The notes: generated by a model from the sequence alone, not told the origin. Shown: positions 16,749 to 25,705, counted from the first letter of the stretch. The stretch is 34,009 nucleotides of DNA from Thermoplasmata archaeon (GCA_021820405.1 JAKADQ010000005.1:1-34009), one strand, 5' to 3'. Translations and numbers: made by a program.

Positions 16749-17840
16749 ATGGCACTCAAAGGAGTATTAATGGCTGGAGGAAAGGGCACAAGACTTAGGC
16801 CAATAACCTATGCAATTCCAAAACCTCTGGTTCCCATAGCTGGCCTTCCATGTATAGAATATTCTCTAAGGGCATTTCATGAAGCATCCATTGATGATGT
16901 AATCATAACCACAGGATACAAGTTTGAATCATTAATAAATGGACTTATAAAGCAGGAGAGAAAGGATGGCCAAAAAGTTCTGTTTTCAGTAGAAAGAGAA
17001 CCTGCAGGAACAGCAGGCAGTGTGAAGATTATTGAAAATTTCCTTGACGATACATTTGTGGTTGGAAGCGGAGATGTTTTAGCAGATTTTAATATAATTG
17101 AAGCTCTGGAAAATCATAATAAGAGTGGAAATCTGGTAACAATACTACTTACTGAGGTGGAGGATCCTACCCAATTTGGAATCGTTGAAACGAAGGATGG
17201 AAAGGTAAAGAAATTCCTTGAAAAACCATCAAAGGAAGAGATTTTTTCAAATAAGGTAAATTCAGGAATCTACATTATGGAGCCTGATGTGCTCAAGCAC
17301 ATTCCTGAAGGTGTACAGTATGATTTCGGCAAGGACCTTTTTCCGAAGCTTCTCAAGGAAGGAATCACGATCAATACCTATGAGGCAAAGGGAACCTGGC
17401 TTGACACGGGAAGGCCAAGAGAACTGATCCTTGCCAATCATCTGATCGTCTCAAAATATGGAAAGGAAATGAACCTGGAAAACATTAGGGGAAAAATCAT
17501 AATGAAAGAGGAGCCCATTGGGAATAAATACAGAATAGAGGGTAACTGCTACCTTGGAGAAAACGTAAAAATAGGCGAAAATTCCATAATCAAAAACAGT
17601 ACAATTTATGAAAATGTTACAATCAGCGAGAATGTTACTATTGAAGATTCGATCATATTTGATGGTTGTTCCATAGGGAGCGAAAGTGAAATATCGAAGT
17701 CTGTAGTGATGAAAAGTACCAACATTGGTAAAAAATGCATTCTGTCTAACAGCGCACTCTCCTCGAACCTTAATCTTCAAAACGGTTCAAGAATTTACGA
17801 TGTGAATCTCTCATCAGAGGCGTTAAGCAATTTCGACTGA
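16749..17840 (+). CDS. sugar-1-phosphate nucleotidyltransferase with left-handed beta-helix tail
   Basis: A 363-residue two-domain protein. Residues 1-235 are a nucleotidyltransferase fold: MAGGKGTRLRP near the N-terminus binds the nucleotide phosphates, IPKPLVPIAG supplies the conserved Lys, and GSGDVLADF holds the metal-binding Asp. Residues from about 255 are hexapeptide repeats (GENVKIGENSIIKNS, ENVTISENVTIEDS) of the type found in archaeal bifunctional sugar-1-phosphate nucleotidylyltransferases and GlmU. It should activate a sugar phosphate to a UDP-, dTDP- or GDP-sugar for glycan or glycoprotein synthesis. Which sugar and nucleotide, and whether the tail has acetyltransferase activity, cannot be decided. 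The N-glycosylation sequons in the importer proteins show a possible use. Confidence 0.88.
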   Translation: MALKGVLMAGGKGTRLRPITYAIPKPLVPIAGLPCIEYSLRAFHEASIDDVIITTGYKFESLINGLIKQERKDGQKVLFSVEREPAGTAGSVKIIENFLDDTFVVGSGDVLADFNIIEALENHNKSGNLVTILLTEVEDPTQFGIVETKDGKVKKFLEKPSKEEIFSNKVNSGIYIMEPDVLKHIPEGVQYDFGKDLFPKLLKEGITINTYEAKGTWLDTGRPRELILANHLIVSKYGKEMNLENIRGKIIMKEEPIGNKYRIEGNCYLGENVKIGENSIIKNSTIYENVTISENVTIEDSIIFDGCSIGSESEISKSVVMKSTNIGKKCILSNSALSSNLNLQNGSRIYDVNLSSEALSNFD

Positions 17841-17899
17841 ATAGTATAGAATAAGAAAGAACTTACTTTTTTAAAAATAATGGCCAAAATATCAAATAA

Positions 17900-17918
17900 A
17901 ATTTGCCTAACGCAAATT
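17900..17918. terminator. small inverted repeat between convergent genes
   Basis: AATTTGC and GCAAATT flank a 5-base loop in the 88-bp gap between the nucleotidyltransferase and the coiled-coil gene. It could end transcription from either side. The evidence is the stem alone. Confidence 0.3.
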
Positions 17919-17928
17919 AAAATTATAT

Positions 17929-18816
17929 CTACAGGAATCCTGCTTTCTGCAAGATCAACAGGTCCTCTGTTGTGAGCTGTTCGCCCTTCTTAAATTTCTC
18001 AAAGAGGTCGTTAGCCCTGTCCTGAAGTTCACCCTCTTTTTCCTTCTTTCTTGTTGCCCTGGTCTTAGCTCTGACACCACCGAGCATTTTTTCTATGTCC
18101 CTAAGTTCATTTTTGGCTTTGACAAATTCCTCGTGTTCCTTCTCAGATTCTTTGTTGTATTTTATGAACAGCTCGTGGAATTCATCCGCCTTTTTTCTTG
18201 TCTCGTCAAGTTCCTGAAGACCTTTGTTAATCTCCTCTCCGATGGAATTAATTTTAGCTGAAATCTCGTCGATCTCTTTTTTAAGTTGATCAACTACTTT
18301 TTTCTTTTCATTAACTTTGGCCGAAATCTCCTTTACCTGGTCGTTTTCCTTTATTTCGCTTTCAAGTTTTTCTCTGGATTTTCTTATCTCGTTGGTGAGT
18401 TTCCTGATGTCGAGGACTATCTTCTGTTCATCCTTTTTCTCAAGGGGCTGAGTCTGCTGAACTTTTTCCAATCTTTGCAATTCTTTCTCCTTTCTTCTTA
18501 GTTCCGCAGGGTCAATACCAATAGATTTAACATTATCCTTATTTCGGCGGAGCTCTTTCCTCAGTTCAGAAAATTCCTTATAATGAGCCTCTTTTTCATC
18601 TCTCATTTTTTGTATTTGCTCTATAAGCTGCCCTTTCTCATCTATCTTTTTCATAACAGCTTCGCGCATGCTTTTGGATTTCTGGTTAAGCTTATCTCTT
18701 TCTTCGGCGTAATAATGACTTTCTTGCGAAAGTTCATCTCGCTTCTTTATATGGTCCTCTACCAGATTTCGCAAAATCTCTCTTTTTTGTTCAAGGTCAG
18801 GAAGAACGTCACTCAT
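17929..18816 (-). CDS. long coiled-coil protein (COG1340-like)
   Basis: A 295-residue protein that is almost entirely charged heptad-type helix from about 5 to 270, rich in Lys, Glu, Arg and Leu. It has a break near IGIDPAELRRKEKELQRLEK and a compact C-terminus (ANDLFEKFKKGEQLTTEDLLILQKAGFL). It resembles a widespread archaeal coiled-coil family of unknown role, sometimes mislabelled phosphoserine phosphatase; no phosphatase motif is present here. The C-terminal segment is likely the conserved interaction part. Its TATA box (18838-18844) gives a leaderless start at 18816. pyrF and ftsZ follow at higher coordinates on the same strand but have their own upstream gaps. Confidence 0.82.
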   Translation of the reverse strand: MSDVLPDLEQKREILRNLVEDHIKKRDELSQESHYYAEERDKLNQKSKSMREAVMKKIDEKGQLIEQIQKMRDEKEAHYKEFSELRKELRRNKDNVKSIGIDPAELRRKEKELQRLEKVQQTQPLEKKDEQKIVLDIRKLTNEIRKSREKLESEIKENDQVKEISAKVNEKKKVVDQLKKEIDEISAKINSIGEEINKGLQELDETRKKADEFHELFIKYNKESEKEHEEFVKAKNELRDIEKMLGGVRAKTRATRKKEKEGELQDRANDLFEKFKKGEQLTTEDLLILQKAGFL

Positions 18817-18837
18817 AATGATCAGACATCGCAGTGA

Positions 18838-18844
18838 TTATAAC
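18838..18844 (-). promoter_or_regulatory. TATA box for the coiled-coil gene
   Basis: TTATAAT on the minus strand is centred about 25 bp before the ATG at 18816. The rest of the 174-bp gap up to pyrF shows nothing else I can support. Confidence 0.4.
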
Positions 18845-18990
18845 CCTTATTTTTCCTTATAATATATAACTTTCGTATCGTTTCATTCTCAAAATCCAGC
18901 ATTTTTTCCGGTCCATTATTTCCCTAACTTAGTTTATCTCTGATTTGTCAGACAAATGATCACGTATACATTCACTGTAATGTTCATCTA

Positions 18991-19623
18991 TCATTTTTCT
19001 ATCTGTTGGTTTACAGATCTGACATATGCTTCCGGATTTTGGGCATTGTATATATTTCTCCCAATTATAATGTAGTCGGCTCCATTCATAATGGCAAGAG
19101 ATGGAGAACCACCCTGCGCTCCTATTCCGGGTGAAAATATTTTCAAATTTCCCCTTTTTTTGGCAATTTCCTGAAGGATCCTGTAATCATTGCCGGGGGC
19201 GATTATCCCATATGCAGAAGTATTTTTCAAATCGTTTAAAATTTTCAAATGCAGTGGATTTAGATATCTTTCTGCCCCTTCATTGCTCATTGAGACAACT
19301 CCTATAACTTTAACACCTTCTGAAGCATCTAAGAGTGCCTGAATTGAATCCAAGCCGGGAAAGGCATGAGCTATCACAGCAAATGGGTTTCGCTCGCGGA
19401 TTATTTCCATAATCATTCTGTTCGTATTGGGTATGTCTGCAATTTTTAGGTCACAGATAACATTTCCGAAGTCTGAAAGTTCCCTAATTATATCGACTCC
19501 ACAGGTTAGAATGGTGGGCCAGTTTATCTTTATGGCGAAAATCTCATCACTGAGCCTACTGGCCAGATCTAAAAGTACCCTTCGATCAGTTATGTCCAGG
19601 GATGCAACTATCCTTTTATCCAT
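18991..19623 (-). CDS. pyrF: orotidine 5'-phosphate decarboxylase
   Basis: A 210-residue TIM-barrel enzyme of the archaeal length. The catalytic tetrad is visible: K32 in AIKINWP, and D58, K60 and D63 in CDLKIADIPNT, with D10 early. The phosphate-binding loops are SPGIGAQGG and IIGRNIYNA. It makes UMP from OMP, the last step of pyrimidine synthesis. pyrE, encoding the preceding step, is 2 kb away on the other strand. A TATA-like element (CTTTATAC, about 19639-19646) lies just upstream of the ATG, so the transcript is probably leaderless and separate from ftsZ. Confidence 0.96.
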   Translation of the reverse strand: MDKRIVASLDITDRRVLLDLASRLSDEIFAIKINWPTILTCGVDIIRELSDFGNVICDLKIADIPNTNRMIMEIIRERNPFAVIAHAFPGLDSIQALLDASEGVKVIGVVSMSNEGAERYLNPLHLKILNDLKNTSAYGIIAPGNDYRILQEIAKKRGNLKIFSPGIGAQGGSPSLAIMNGADYIIIGRNIYNAQNPEAYVRSVNQQIEK

Positions 19624-19732
19624 TGAGGTAGAACACCGGTATAAAGATTAAATTTATCATTTTAATGGAAAAATTACTTATCTTTTATAATTCATAGAGT
19701 AAGGAGAAACGGGAAAAATGAAATTCTGATGG

Positions 19733-20815
19733 TTACTGTATTGGATCGATTCCATCATCGTCTTCCCCAAATAGTCTGCCATTCATTCTTTCTCCGGATC
19801 CAATTATATATGGGGAATCGACTCCGGTGAATACGAAGAATATCTTTATGTTGCTTCCCATCTGTTCTTTGTTGTCAATTCCGGCGATTATCTCACAATC
19901 ATCATTCATCATTTCTTGAATCTTTGAAAGGGCTCTGTCAAATTCCTTCATTTTTATATCTCCACCTATAATCCTCATAAGGCATCCCTTTGCCTTAGAT
20001 ATGTCAACATCAATGAGCGGGTTGTTCAGAGCTTTTTCAATGGCAAAATCTATCCGGTTATCACCACCTGTAGAATCTCCTATGGCAATATAAGCGGCCT
20101 TTGATTTTGACAACACCTTTTTCAAATCTTCAAAATCAATATTGATATGGCTCCTTTCGTTTATTGTCCCCACAAGGCCGGTTATTTGCTCCATTATGAA
20201 TCTGTTGGTTATGTCAAAGGATTTCTGAAGATTTGTTTCGGGTGAAATAGCCTTGAGTCTGTCGTTTGGTATTACTATTATTGTGTCTGAATTTTCCGCG
20301 AGTGATGGAAGCCAGTTTTTTGCATTCATCATTTTCGCTTCCCCCTCTTCTTTGAACGGAAGGGTGACGAAGGTGAATACCAGGGCTTTGTTTTCCCTCG
20401 CAAACTTAGCCACAACTGGGGCACTCCCAGTCCCAGTTCCTCCACCTAGAGTCGCAACCAGAAAAATTATGTCAGAATTGGAAGTAGCCTTTTTTAGTAC
20501 TTCCTGCGTATCCATCGCAGCCTCTTTCCCTTTCTCAGGGTCATTTCCGGCACCATACCCGTGCGTTACCTTTTCTCCAATCAGAATCTTTGCATTTGCT
20601 TCCGTTTCCTTTCTCAGATGAGATGCATCCGTATTAATTGCTATAATTGCAGCACCCTGCATACCGCTTCTTTTCAGACTACTGACTGTATTGCATCCTC
20701 CTCCACCACAACCAATTACCCTTATCTTTATTCCAGCAAGTTCTGCCAATTTTTCAATCTCATCTTCCTCTATTACTGTTTCCAATGTGGACACCTGTTC
20801 GACAATTGTCATCAT
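19733..20815 (-). CDS. ftsZ: cell division protein FtsZ
   Basis: A 360-residue tubulin-fold GTPase. The GTP-binding glycine loops are GCGGGGCNT (35-43) and the tubulin signature GGGTGTG (124-130). The synergy loop that completes the active site of the next subunit is NIDFED (225-230). It polymerises at midcell into the division ring. Before the GTPase domain there are about 28 acidic residues. The C-terminus ends GRLFGEDDDGIDPIQ, acidic and short, with no evident FtsA-binding peptide. Two adjacent ATGs (20815, 20812) open the frame. I cannot say with confidence whether it belongs to the archaeal FtsZ1 or FtsZ2 group. The gene is divergent from the SRPBCC-like gene. Confidence 0.95.
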   Translation of the reverse strand: MMTIVEQVSTLETVIEEDEIEKLAELAGIKIRVIGCGGGGCNTVSSLKRSGMQGAAIIAINTDASHLRKETEANAKILIGEKVTHGYGAGNDPEKGKEAAMDTQEVLKKATSNSDIIFLVATLGGGTGTGSAPVVAKFARENKALVFTFVTLPFKEEGEAKMMNAKNWLPSLAENSDTIIVIPNDRLKAISPETNLQKSFDITNRFIMEQITGLVGTINERSHINIDFEDLKKVLSKSKAAYIAIGDSTGGDNRIDFAIEKALNNPLIDVDISKAKGCLMRIIGGDIKMKEFDRALSKIQEMMNDDCEIIAGIDNKEQMGSNIKIFFVFTGVDSPYIIGSGERMNGRLFGEDDDGIDPIQ

Positions 20816-20945
20816 AGTATTTTAATATTTTGCCTCGTGAAGATTAGTTTTAATTTCAATGTGTTCCTTGCATATTTTTTAAATTATTTTAAATCTCAAT
20901 TCTTAGTAAGGTTCAAATATTTACTATCTATAAATAATTGGTTTA

Positions 20946-21530
20946 ATGTTGGAATATAGCACACAGGTGTCCATAAATTTACCTTACGAGAAATTGAATG
21001 AAATAGTTCTTAATCCTGATATATTCCTAAAATCCAATGAATACATATATGCTATAAGTAAGACATCTTCAAATATATATGATATAGTATTTATAATGAA
21101 AAAGATGGGCATAACAAAGAAGTTTTCTGTTAATATTTCTGTTACAAGAATAAGGGATATGATAATTTATCAAAGCACAGAACAATCAAAAGTCTCAATG
21201 AAGTTGGCCGTCACAATCAAAAAAATAGATCAGAAAAAAGCATCAATAAGCGCAGAAGCAAGAGCTGATGCTGGTGTTTTAAGAAATTTATTTGGTAAAT
21301 ATGAATTCAAGGAATTTATAGATAAGTTGTTAAACTACATAGCATCAGACGGAGAAGAGATTCAGTGGAAAGAGGAGGATCCTGGTTTAAACATAACCAA
21401 AGCCGCCTGTCACTTATGTGCTTTTTTTGATCCTAAAAAACTATTCTGCTATGCTGGTTTTATACATATAAAAGACGTGGAAAATCCTGCATGTAAAGGG
21501 GAAAAATTTTCTCCATACAGTTCTAAATAG
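20946..21530 (+). CDS. SRPBCC-like (DUF3211-type) protein with C-terminal four-Cys motif
   Basis: A 194-residue protein. Residues 1-135 have the alternating strands and final long helix of the START/SRPBCC ligand-binding fold (EYSTQVSINLPYEKLNEI at the start; GKYEFKEFIDKLLNYI at the end), similar to archaeal DUF3211 proteins. A tail with four cysteines follows: C155, C158, C168 and C183. This spacing could hold zinc or an iron-sulfur cluster. No catalytic assignment. An A/T element about 26 bp upstream (AATATTTA, near 20916-20923) supports a leaderless start. The gene is divergent from ftsZ with 130 bp between. Confidence 0.72.
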   Translation: MLEYSTQVSINLPYEKLNEIVLNPDIFLKSNEYIYAISKTSSNIYDIVFIMKKMGITKKFSVNISVTRIRDMIIYQSTEQSKVSMKLAVTIKKIDQKKASISAEARADAGVLRNLFGKYEFKEFIDKLLNYIASDGEEIQWKEEDPGLNITKAACHLCAFFDPKKLFCYAGFIHIKDVENPACKGEKFSPYSSK

Positions 21531-21679
21531 GAAAAGAATCCTGCATATCTTTCTCAATCCCTTTAGAATGAAATTATGACATAGAAATGTCCTTATAAGG
21601 AATGCTTCCTGTTTGTTTTATTGAAAAATGAGCCAGTTCATAGTATTAAATTTAATTATCTGCCTGAGAATAACCATAA

Positions 21680-22177
21680 ATGTTAAAAGATCTGCTGATC
21701 AATGAGGGGGCTGTCAAAAAGGGTCATTTTGTACTGACCTCTGGAAAGGAATCAGAATATTACGCTGATATAAAGGATGCATGTGCTCAACCTGAGATTT
21801 TAAGGGAAATTGTTGCAGAGGTTTCAGGGAAAATTAAAGCAGATTCAGTTGCGGGTGTCGAATTAGGCGCAGTACCTATTGTTGTTGCGGTTGCGTATTC
21901 AAAATCAATTCCATATTACATTATCAGGAAAGAATCAAAACATGGAATGAAGAAATTACTCATAGGGAGCGTACGAAAGGACACAGAAGTTGATATTATT
22001 GAAGATGTCGTCACCACTGGTGGGTCTGTTATGAGAGCTGTTGAACTTCTTCGTAAAGAGGGAATGAAAGTAAATAGGGTGATTGCGGTGATAGACAGGG
22101 AGGAAGGTGGAAAGGAACTTTTAAGAGAGAACGGTGTTGAGTTTATCTCCTTACTAAAAATTAAAGATATACTTTAG
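21680..22177 (+). CDS. pyrE: orotate phosphoribosyltransferase
   Basis: A 165-residue type I phosphoribosyltransferase. Conserved parts are the orotate-binding FVLTSGKESEYYADIK, the RKESKHG loop with catalytic Lys, and the PRPP-binding motif VDIIEDVVTTGGS. It converts orotate and PRPP to OMP, which PyrF then decarboxylates. It is shorter than bacterial PyrE (about 210), as is usual in archaea. An A/T element (ATTAAATTTAAT, about 21646-21657) is centred about 28 bp before the ATG. The stop codon overlaps the convergent aIF6 stop by four bases. Confidence 0.95.
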   Translation: MLKDLLINEGAVKKGHFVLTSGKESEYYADIKDACAQPEILREIVAEVSGKIKADSVAGVELGAVPIVVAVAYSKSIPYYIIRKESKHGMKKLLIGSVRKDTEVDIIEDVVTTGGSVMRAVELLRKEGMKVNRVIAVIDREEGGKELLRENGVEFISLLKIKDIL

Positions 22178-22821
22178 GAAAGAACATCATCAATACCACC
22201 AATTTCAATTGAGGTGGTTTTTTCACCGACAAGTATGCCCTTTGTATTCGCTATCAGACTTGCACCCACCATAGGGCTCCCGAAGTTTGCCGTACCTGCA
22301 CTAACGGGGACCTTAAAAATATCTTTGAGTATCTCTATATCATCATCGGAAACCTCTGGGTTAACAATCATTCCCTTGTTTGTGGCTACACTTCCTGAAC
22401 CTACCGTCTGGAATATACCCATTCTCCCTTTTACGGTTTCCACGTTAAGAGCTTCTTCAATCATTTTAACGCTTTTGTTGTCAAAATCTTCGTGGACCAG
22501 AGCACCGTGGTCATTTGCAACTATGTCATTACCCACGGCATTTATAGAATCCTTCAGATAGAGCACTTGTCTGTTTCCAGGATCAAAATCTATTTTCCCC
22601 GAATTTCCTCCGACGATTATGCCATTTGTATTCATTACTGAGAAAACTCCATACATTCCGGATGGATCCATTCTGCTCTCCTGTATCCTTACATCCAGAA
22701 CCTCACTGATGGTTTTTCTGGAAACATTGTCCAGTTGTACGGGCACAATGGCCAGGTCCTCCCATGCCCGGCAATAGAGACCAATAAATTCACTTTCAAA
22801 AATAGAGAATTTTCTTATCAT
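22174..22821 (-). CDS. eif6: translation initiation factor aIF6
   Basis: A 215-residue protein of the IF6 family, a five-fold pseudosymmetric ring that binds the large ribosomal subunit and prevents premature joining of subunits. Repeated units are visible, e.g. NTNGIIVGGN, NDHGALVHED, ATNKGMIVNPEVSDDD and IANTKGILVGEKTT. It is the last gene of the ribosomal operon. The upstream L31e stop and this start are separated by one base (TAA-a-ATG), showing translational coupling, and the L31e-aIF6 order is conserved in archaea. Confidence 0.97.
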   Translation of the reverse strand: MIRKFSIFESEFIGLYCRAWEDLAIVPVQLDNVSRKTISEVLDVRIQESRMDPSGMYGVFSVMNTNGIIVGGNSGKIDFDPGNRQVLYLKDSINAVGNDIVANDHGALVHEDFDNKSVKMIEEALNVETVKGRMGIFQTVGSGSVATNKGMIVNPEVSDDDIEILKDIFKVPVSAGTANFGSPMVGASLIANTKGILVGEKTTSIEIGGIDDVLS

Positions 22822-22822
22822 T

Positions 22823-23089
22823 TTACGGCATCAAAACTTCCGTTTCACCATTTTGAAGTTTCAAAACTTTTACTTTGAAGTTACCAGGTATCTTCGATTT
22901 GCCTCTTTTCCAGATCTCCTCATTAATTTTACCATCGATCCAAACCTGTGAAAGTTCAGTTTTGGTATATCTGGATACATGCTCCCTTATGATCTTTATG
23001 GCCGTATCTGTCCTTCTCTTCTTTGAACTGGCAAAGGCCTTTCTCAAGGGTATATTCATCAATATTTCATTACTCACATCATCTGCCAT
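22823..23089 (-). CDS. rpl31e: ribosomal protein L31e
   Basis: An 88-residue basic protein matching eukaryote/archaeal L31e: IPLRKAFASSKKRRTDTAIK, then IREHVSRYTKTE and VWIDGKINEEIWKRGKSKIP. It sits near the polypeptide exit of the large subunit. The frame extends three codons to a GTG at 23098, but AGGTG at 23100-23096 is the ribosome-binding site for the ATG at 23089, six bases on. That site overlaps the L39e stop codon. Confidence 0.96.
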   Translation of the reverse strand: MADDVSNEILMNIPLRKAFASSKKRRTDTAIKIIREHVSRYTKTELSQVWIDGKINEEIWKRGKSKIPGNFKVKVLKLQNGETEVLMP

Positions 23090-23098
23090 TCGAAACAC

Positions 23099-23254
23099 CT
23101 AAAGTTTTAAATTATTCCTTCTCCAGTTTCTTCTATTTGGGTTCTGAGATACCTTTCTGTCAGTTCTCATTATTACCCATCCAGGCACTCTTCTGTTTTG
23201 TACAGTTTTTTTCATTAATCTGATCTTTCTTCCTGTCTCCTTATTTCTGCTCAT
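23099..23254 (-). CDS. rpl39e: ribosomal protein L39e
   Basis: A 51-residue very basic protein read on the minus strand from an ATG at 23254 to a TAG at 23101-23099. It begins [16 protein letters not shown], has the hallmark [12 protein letters not shown], and ends with [14 protein letters not shown], which matches L39e over its whole length. L39e lines the exit tunnel of the large ribosomal subunit. AGAGGAGAT, inside the end of the PDCD5-family gene, is its ribosome-binding site, and the ATG follows that gene's stop by two bases. It is easy to miss because of its size. Confidence 0.95.
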   Translation of the reverse strand: MSRNKETGRKIRLMKKTVQNRRVPGWVIMRTDRKVSQNPNRRNWRRNNLKL

Positions 23255-23256
23255 TT

Positions 23257-23598
23257 TTATCTCCTCTCTATATGGGTTTCTCTCTTGGTTTCTGTCATCT
23301 TTGACAGAATCTGTTTAATCTCCTGGTCCGTTATAACTCTGTTTATTCTGCCCATGGTGTATAGCTGAACAAGCTGGTTCTCCACATTGTCAGCTATATC
23401 GGGCCTCACCAATCGGACATTTGCTAATCTCTCTCTGGCTTCAGGGTCAAGTATTTGTCTTAAGATTTGTAATTTTCTTGCCCGCTCAGCTTCCTGCTGG
23501 GCTAGTTCTTCATTTTCAAGTTGAGACTCGCTTTGGGACCTTTGAAGTTCCTCCATTTTTCTTCGTCTGAGTTCCTCAAGTTCTCTGTCCCCTTCCAC
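23257..23598 (-). CDS. PDCD5-family DNA-binding protein
   Basis: A 113-residue protein of the archaeal/eukaryotic PDCD5 (TFAR19) family: a charged N-terminal helix ([17 protein letters not shown]), then a three-helix core ([47 protein letters not shown]). Archaeal members bind double-stranded DNA; the cellular role is unclear. The frame opens at a GTG at 23607, but AGGTGG (23609-23604) is five bases before a second GTG at 23598. That start gives an N-terminus ([10 protein letters not shown]) like those of the family, so it is preferred. Confidence 0.92.
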   Translation of the reverse strand: MEGDRELEELRRRKMEELQRSQSESQLENEELAQQEAERARKLQILRQILDPEARERLANVRLVRPDIADNVENQLVQLYTMGRINRVITDQEIKQILSKMTETKRETHIERR

Positions 23599-23608
23599 GA
23601 TAACCACC

Positions 23609-24061
23609 TTAAAGATATTTCTTTAACTCGGGTTTTTGTTCTGCAAGTTTTTCCATAACTTTTCTTGATGCCTTATCTAGCATAGCCTGCCCAGATGGAG
23701 TGACAACTCTCCCTTTTTCGGATTTCTTAATAAGTCCAAGTTCCTCCAGCCTGTTAAACATATGTCTTACTATGGATCGGCTTCCCGCTGCTGGATGATA
23801 AGGCTTTGAGCCTCCATCTTTTTTTCCGCCATACTGTTCACTCAATCTCTGTATTCCTATGCCACTGTTAACATACACTTTTCTCAGCGTTGAGGCCAGC
23901 CTTCTGTAGTACCAGTCTTCTTGAGTCCAGCCCTTTTCCCTGTGTACTCCAGATTTGGTATAGAGCGTCCATTCTGGCTCCTCCAGGTTTTTCATTTCAC
24001 CAAACTGCAGTGCAAGTTCATCAACAAGCAGGTCTGCAGGTACTTCTTTGACATTTACCAT
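23609..24061 (-). CDS. rps19e: ribosomal protein S19e
   Basis: A 150-residue protein matching S19e, found in archaea and eukaryotes and required for small-subunit maturation. Landmarks are WYYRRLASTLRKVY, GGKKDGGSKPYHPAAGS and IVRHMFNRLEELGL, a winged-helix-type core. It is the first gene of the operon S19e, PDCD5-type, L39e, L31e, aIF6. A clear TATA box is centred 27-28 bp upstream, so translation is probably leaderless. Confidence 0.97.
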   Translation of the reverse strand: MVNVKEVPADLLVDELALQFGEMKNLEEPEWTLYTKSGVHREKGWTQEDWYYRRLASTLRKVYVNSGIGIQRLSEQYGGKKDGGSKPYHPAAGSRSIVRHMFNRLEELGLIKKSEKGRVVTPSGQAMLDKASRKVMEKLAEQKPELKKYL

Positions 24062-24068
24062 GAATTAT

Positions 24069-24083
24069 CACTCAGTCAGAGTG
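24069..24083. repeat. small inverted repeat in the rps19e core promoter
   Basis: CACTC and GAGTG flank five bases (AGTCA), lying between the TATA box and the predicted start of transcription. A protein bound here would block initiation. It is short and may be chance. Confidence 0.25.
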
Positions 24084-24085
24084 CA

Positions 24086-24093
24086 TTTATATA
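24086..24093 (-). promoter_or_regulatory. TATA box of the S19e/L39e/L31e/aIF6 operon
   Basis: The minus strand reads TGGTATATAAATGC around this site. The TATA core is centred about 27-28 bp before the ATG at 24061, giving a leaderless operon mRNA. Confidence 0.6.
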
Positions 24094-24110
24094 CCATTAA
24101 TAAATTTTCC

Positions 24111-25702
24111 TTATGTTTTTGACTTATCTTCACTGGATAGATATGTGAATATTAATCTAATCAATAATAAACTAAGGAGAAGAGTGATCCCTAGGAATAT
24201 AGAGGGTAGGTCAATTTGGGGAATTGCAAGTATTGCGCCAATAAAGAATGAAACCAATGGCGCAAAAGAACCGGAAATTATGGATATTGAAAATATTAGT
24301 ATCAGTCCGGCTATTCCGCCAAAGGAATAGATATTGATGTTTGTGGTCTCCTTCGGTATCCTGGAAATTATAAACGACAAAGTGACAAATGAGGAAAAGA
24401 AAAAAGCCAGTGCAGCGTCTGCAATTATGAGCACAGCATATATGATATCTCCAAAATTTGCGCCGATCATAACAATAACTATTGGAATAGCGAAGAAAAT
24501 GAATATTATAAGGGATGAAAGTGCCTTAGAGAATATCATCTCAGTTTTTGTAATCAGCCAAATCCTCAAATTTGCAAAACTTTTTCCTTCCATTACAAGA
24601 GACTGAATCGAATAAAAAGAAACTGACAGTGTTGTGAGCAGGAAAATTGCAATATAGGTAAAAAGTGGAGGGAAGTTTCCAAATCTTTTATCAACAAAAA
24701 CCTCCAGAAGTGCGGGAAGACTAAAAAATACCGGAAAGAAAAAGCTTGAAAGGTTTGTAAGATCTCTTGTAGCGAGCTTCAGATCCTTCATGGTCAATGA
24801 TACTATGGAGCTGAACTTCCTGCTATTTTTTCTTTTTATATGCTTATTCTGGAAAGTTGCCATGTTTCGATCGAACAGGTTTTCCAGAATATTCCTGGCA
24901 AGAAAGTAAGCAATGAAAATCGAAAGAATAAGATAAAAGAAACTCCATGAAAAGGATGCAACAATCGAATCCACATTTACATGATTAGTGAAAGCAATAA
25001 AGCCTATATCAAGAACAGGAAACACATAATTTAAGGGATACTGGACTGAGAAGGAAAACAGAAAGATATACCGCGGGAAAAATACTGTAACGTCAAAAAA
25101 TATGAATATGGAGATAAGACCAATCATTTTAAGGGAATTGAAAATACCAGAACCTATTCTTCCACTCCAATTCCCTCTTTGTGAAATGATGGACAGAAAG
25201 GACCCAACGGAAAAGCCCAGAACTATACATGTTGCACCCCAGATCATCTGAATTAACACATTATCCAGGTTTCTGTTAATGTAATAATAAAATACCATGG
25301 GTGGTATATCAAGAAGCATAGTATACACACCAGTGTTTACAAACCAGGAGGCAGGTAAAACCATGCCACTATCCTTAGTGAATAGGAACTTCCCGGGGTC
25401 TATGATCTTTTCATTCTTCAGGGTCTGAATCCACATGAATGAGCCAAAGGTGTTAATCCCAAATTGATAGAGGAATATGGAAAAACCAGTTGCATAGATT
25501 CCTTTGTAGGATACACTTATACCGCTATATGTGATAAGCAATGAAAATAACAGAAAAATGGCACTATAGATAAGGCCAGATCTGAATATGATATGCTGAA
25601 TATAGTTCTTGGAGAATGATCTTTTTTCAAACTCTCTATTAAATCTCTCAGATGATTTTAGTGCCTGGTATCTGTATTCCCTGTTGATTAATGTCGATTC
25701 AT
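24111..25702 (-). CDS. ABC-2 type exporter permease, 5' end apparently frameshifted
   Basis: A membrane protein of about 530 residues with about twelve hydrophobic segments and a polar central loop (KHIKRKNSRKFSSIVSLTMKDLK), the pattern of ABC-2 permeases. From 25700 to 24111 the frame is open. The first 53 residues (starting ESTLINREYRYQALK, then a first helix) look genuine but contain no ATG, GTG or TTG. An ATG at 25702, seven bases after a good Shine-Dalgarno site (AGAGGA), is one base out of frame and meets TAA after four codons. Adding one base after it, e.g. GG for G, gives MESTLINRE. So either one base was lost (mutation or sequence error) or an ATA/ATT codon initiates. Substrate unknown. 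Paired with the ATPase upstream. Confidence 0.75.
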
Positions 25703-25705
25703 AAA

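Noticed and set aside
24111-25541. Permease starting at TTG 25541
   Set aside because: That codon lies inside the first hydrophobic helix; 53 further residues of protein-like sequence precede it.
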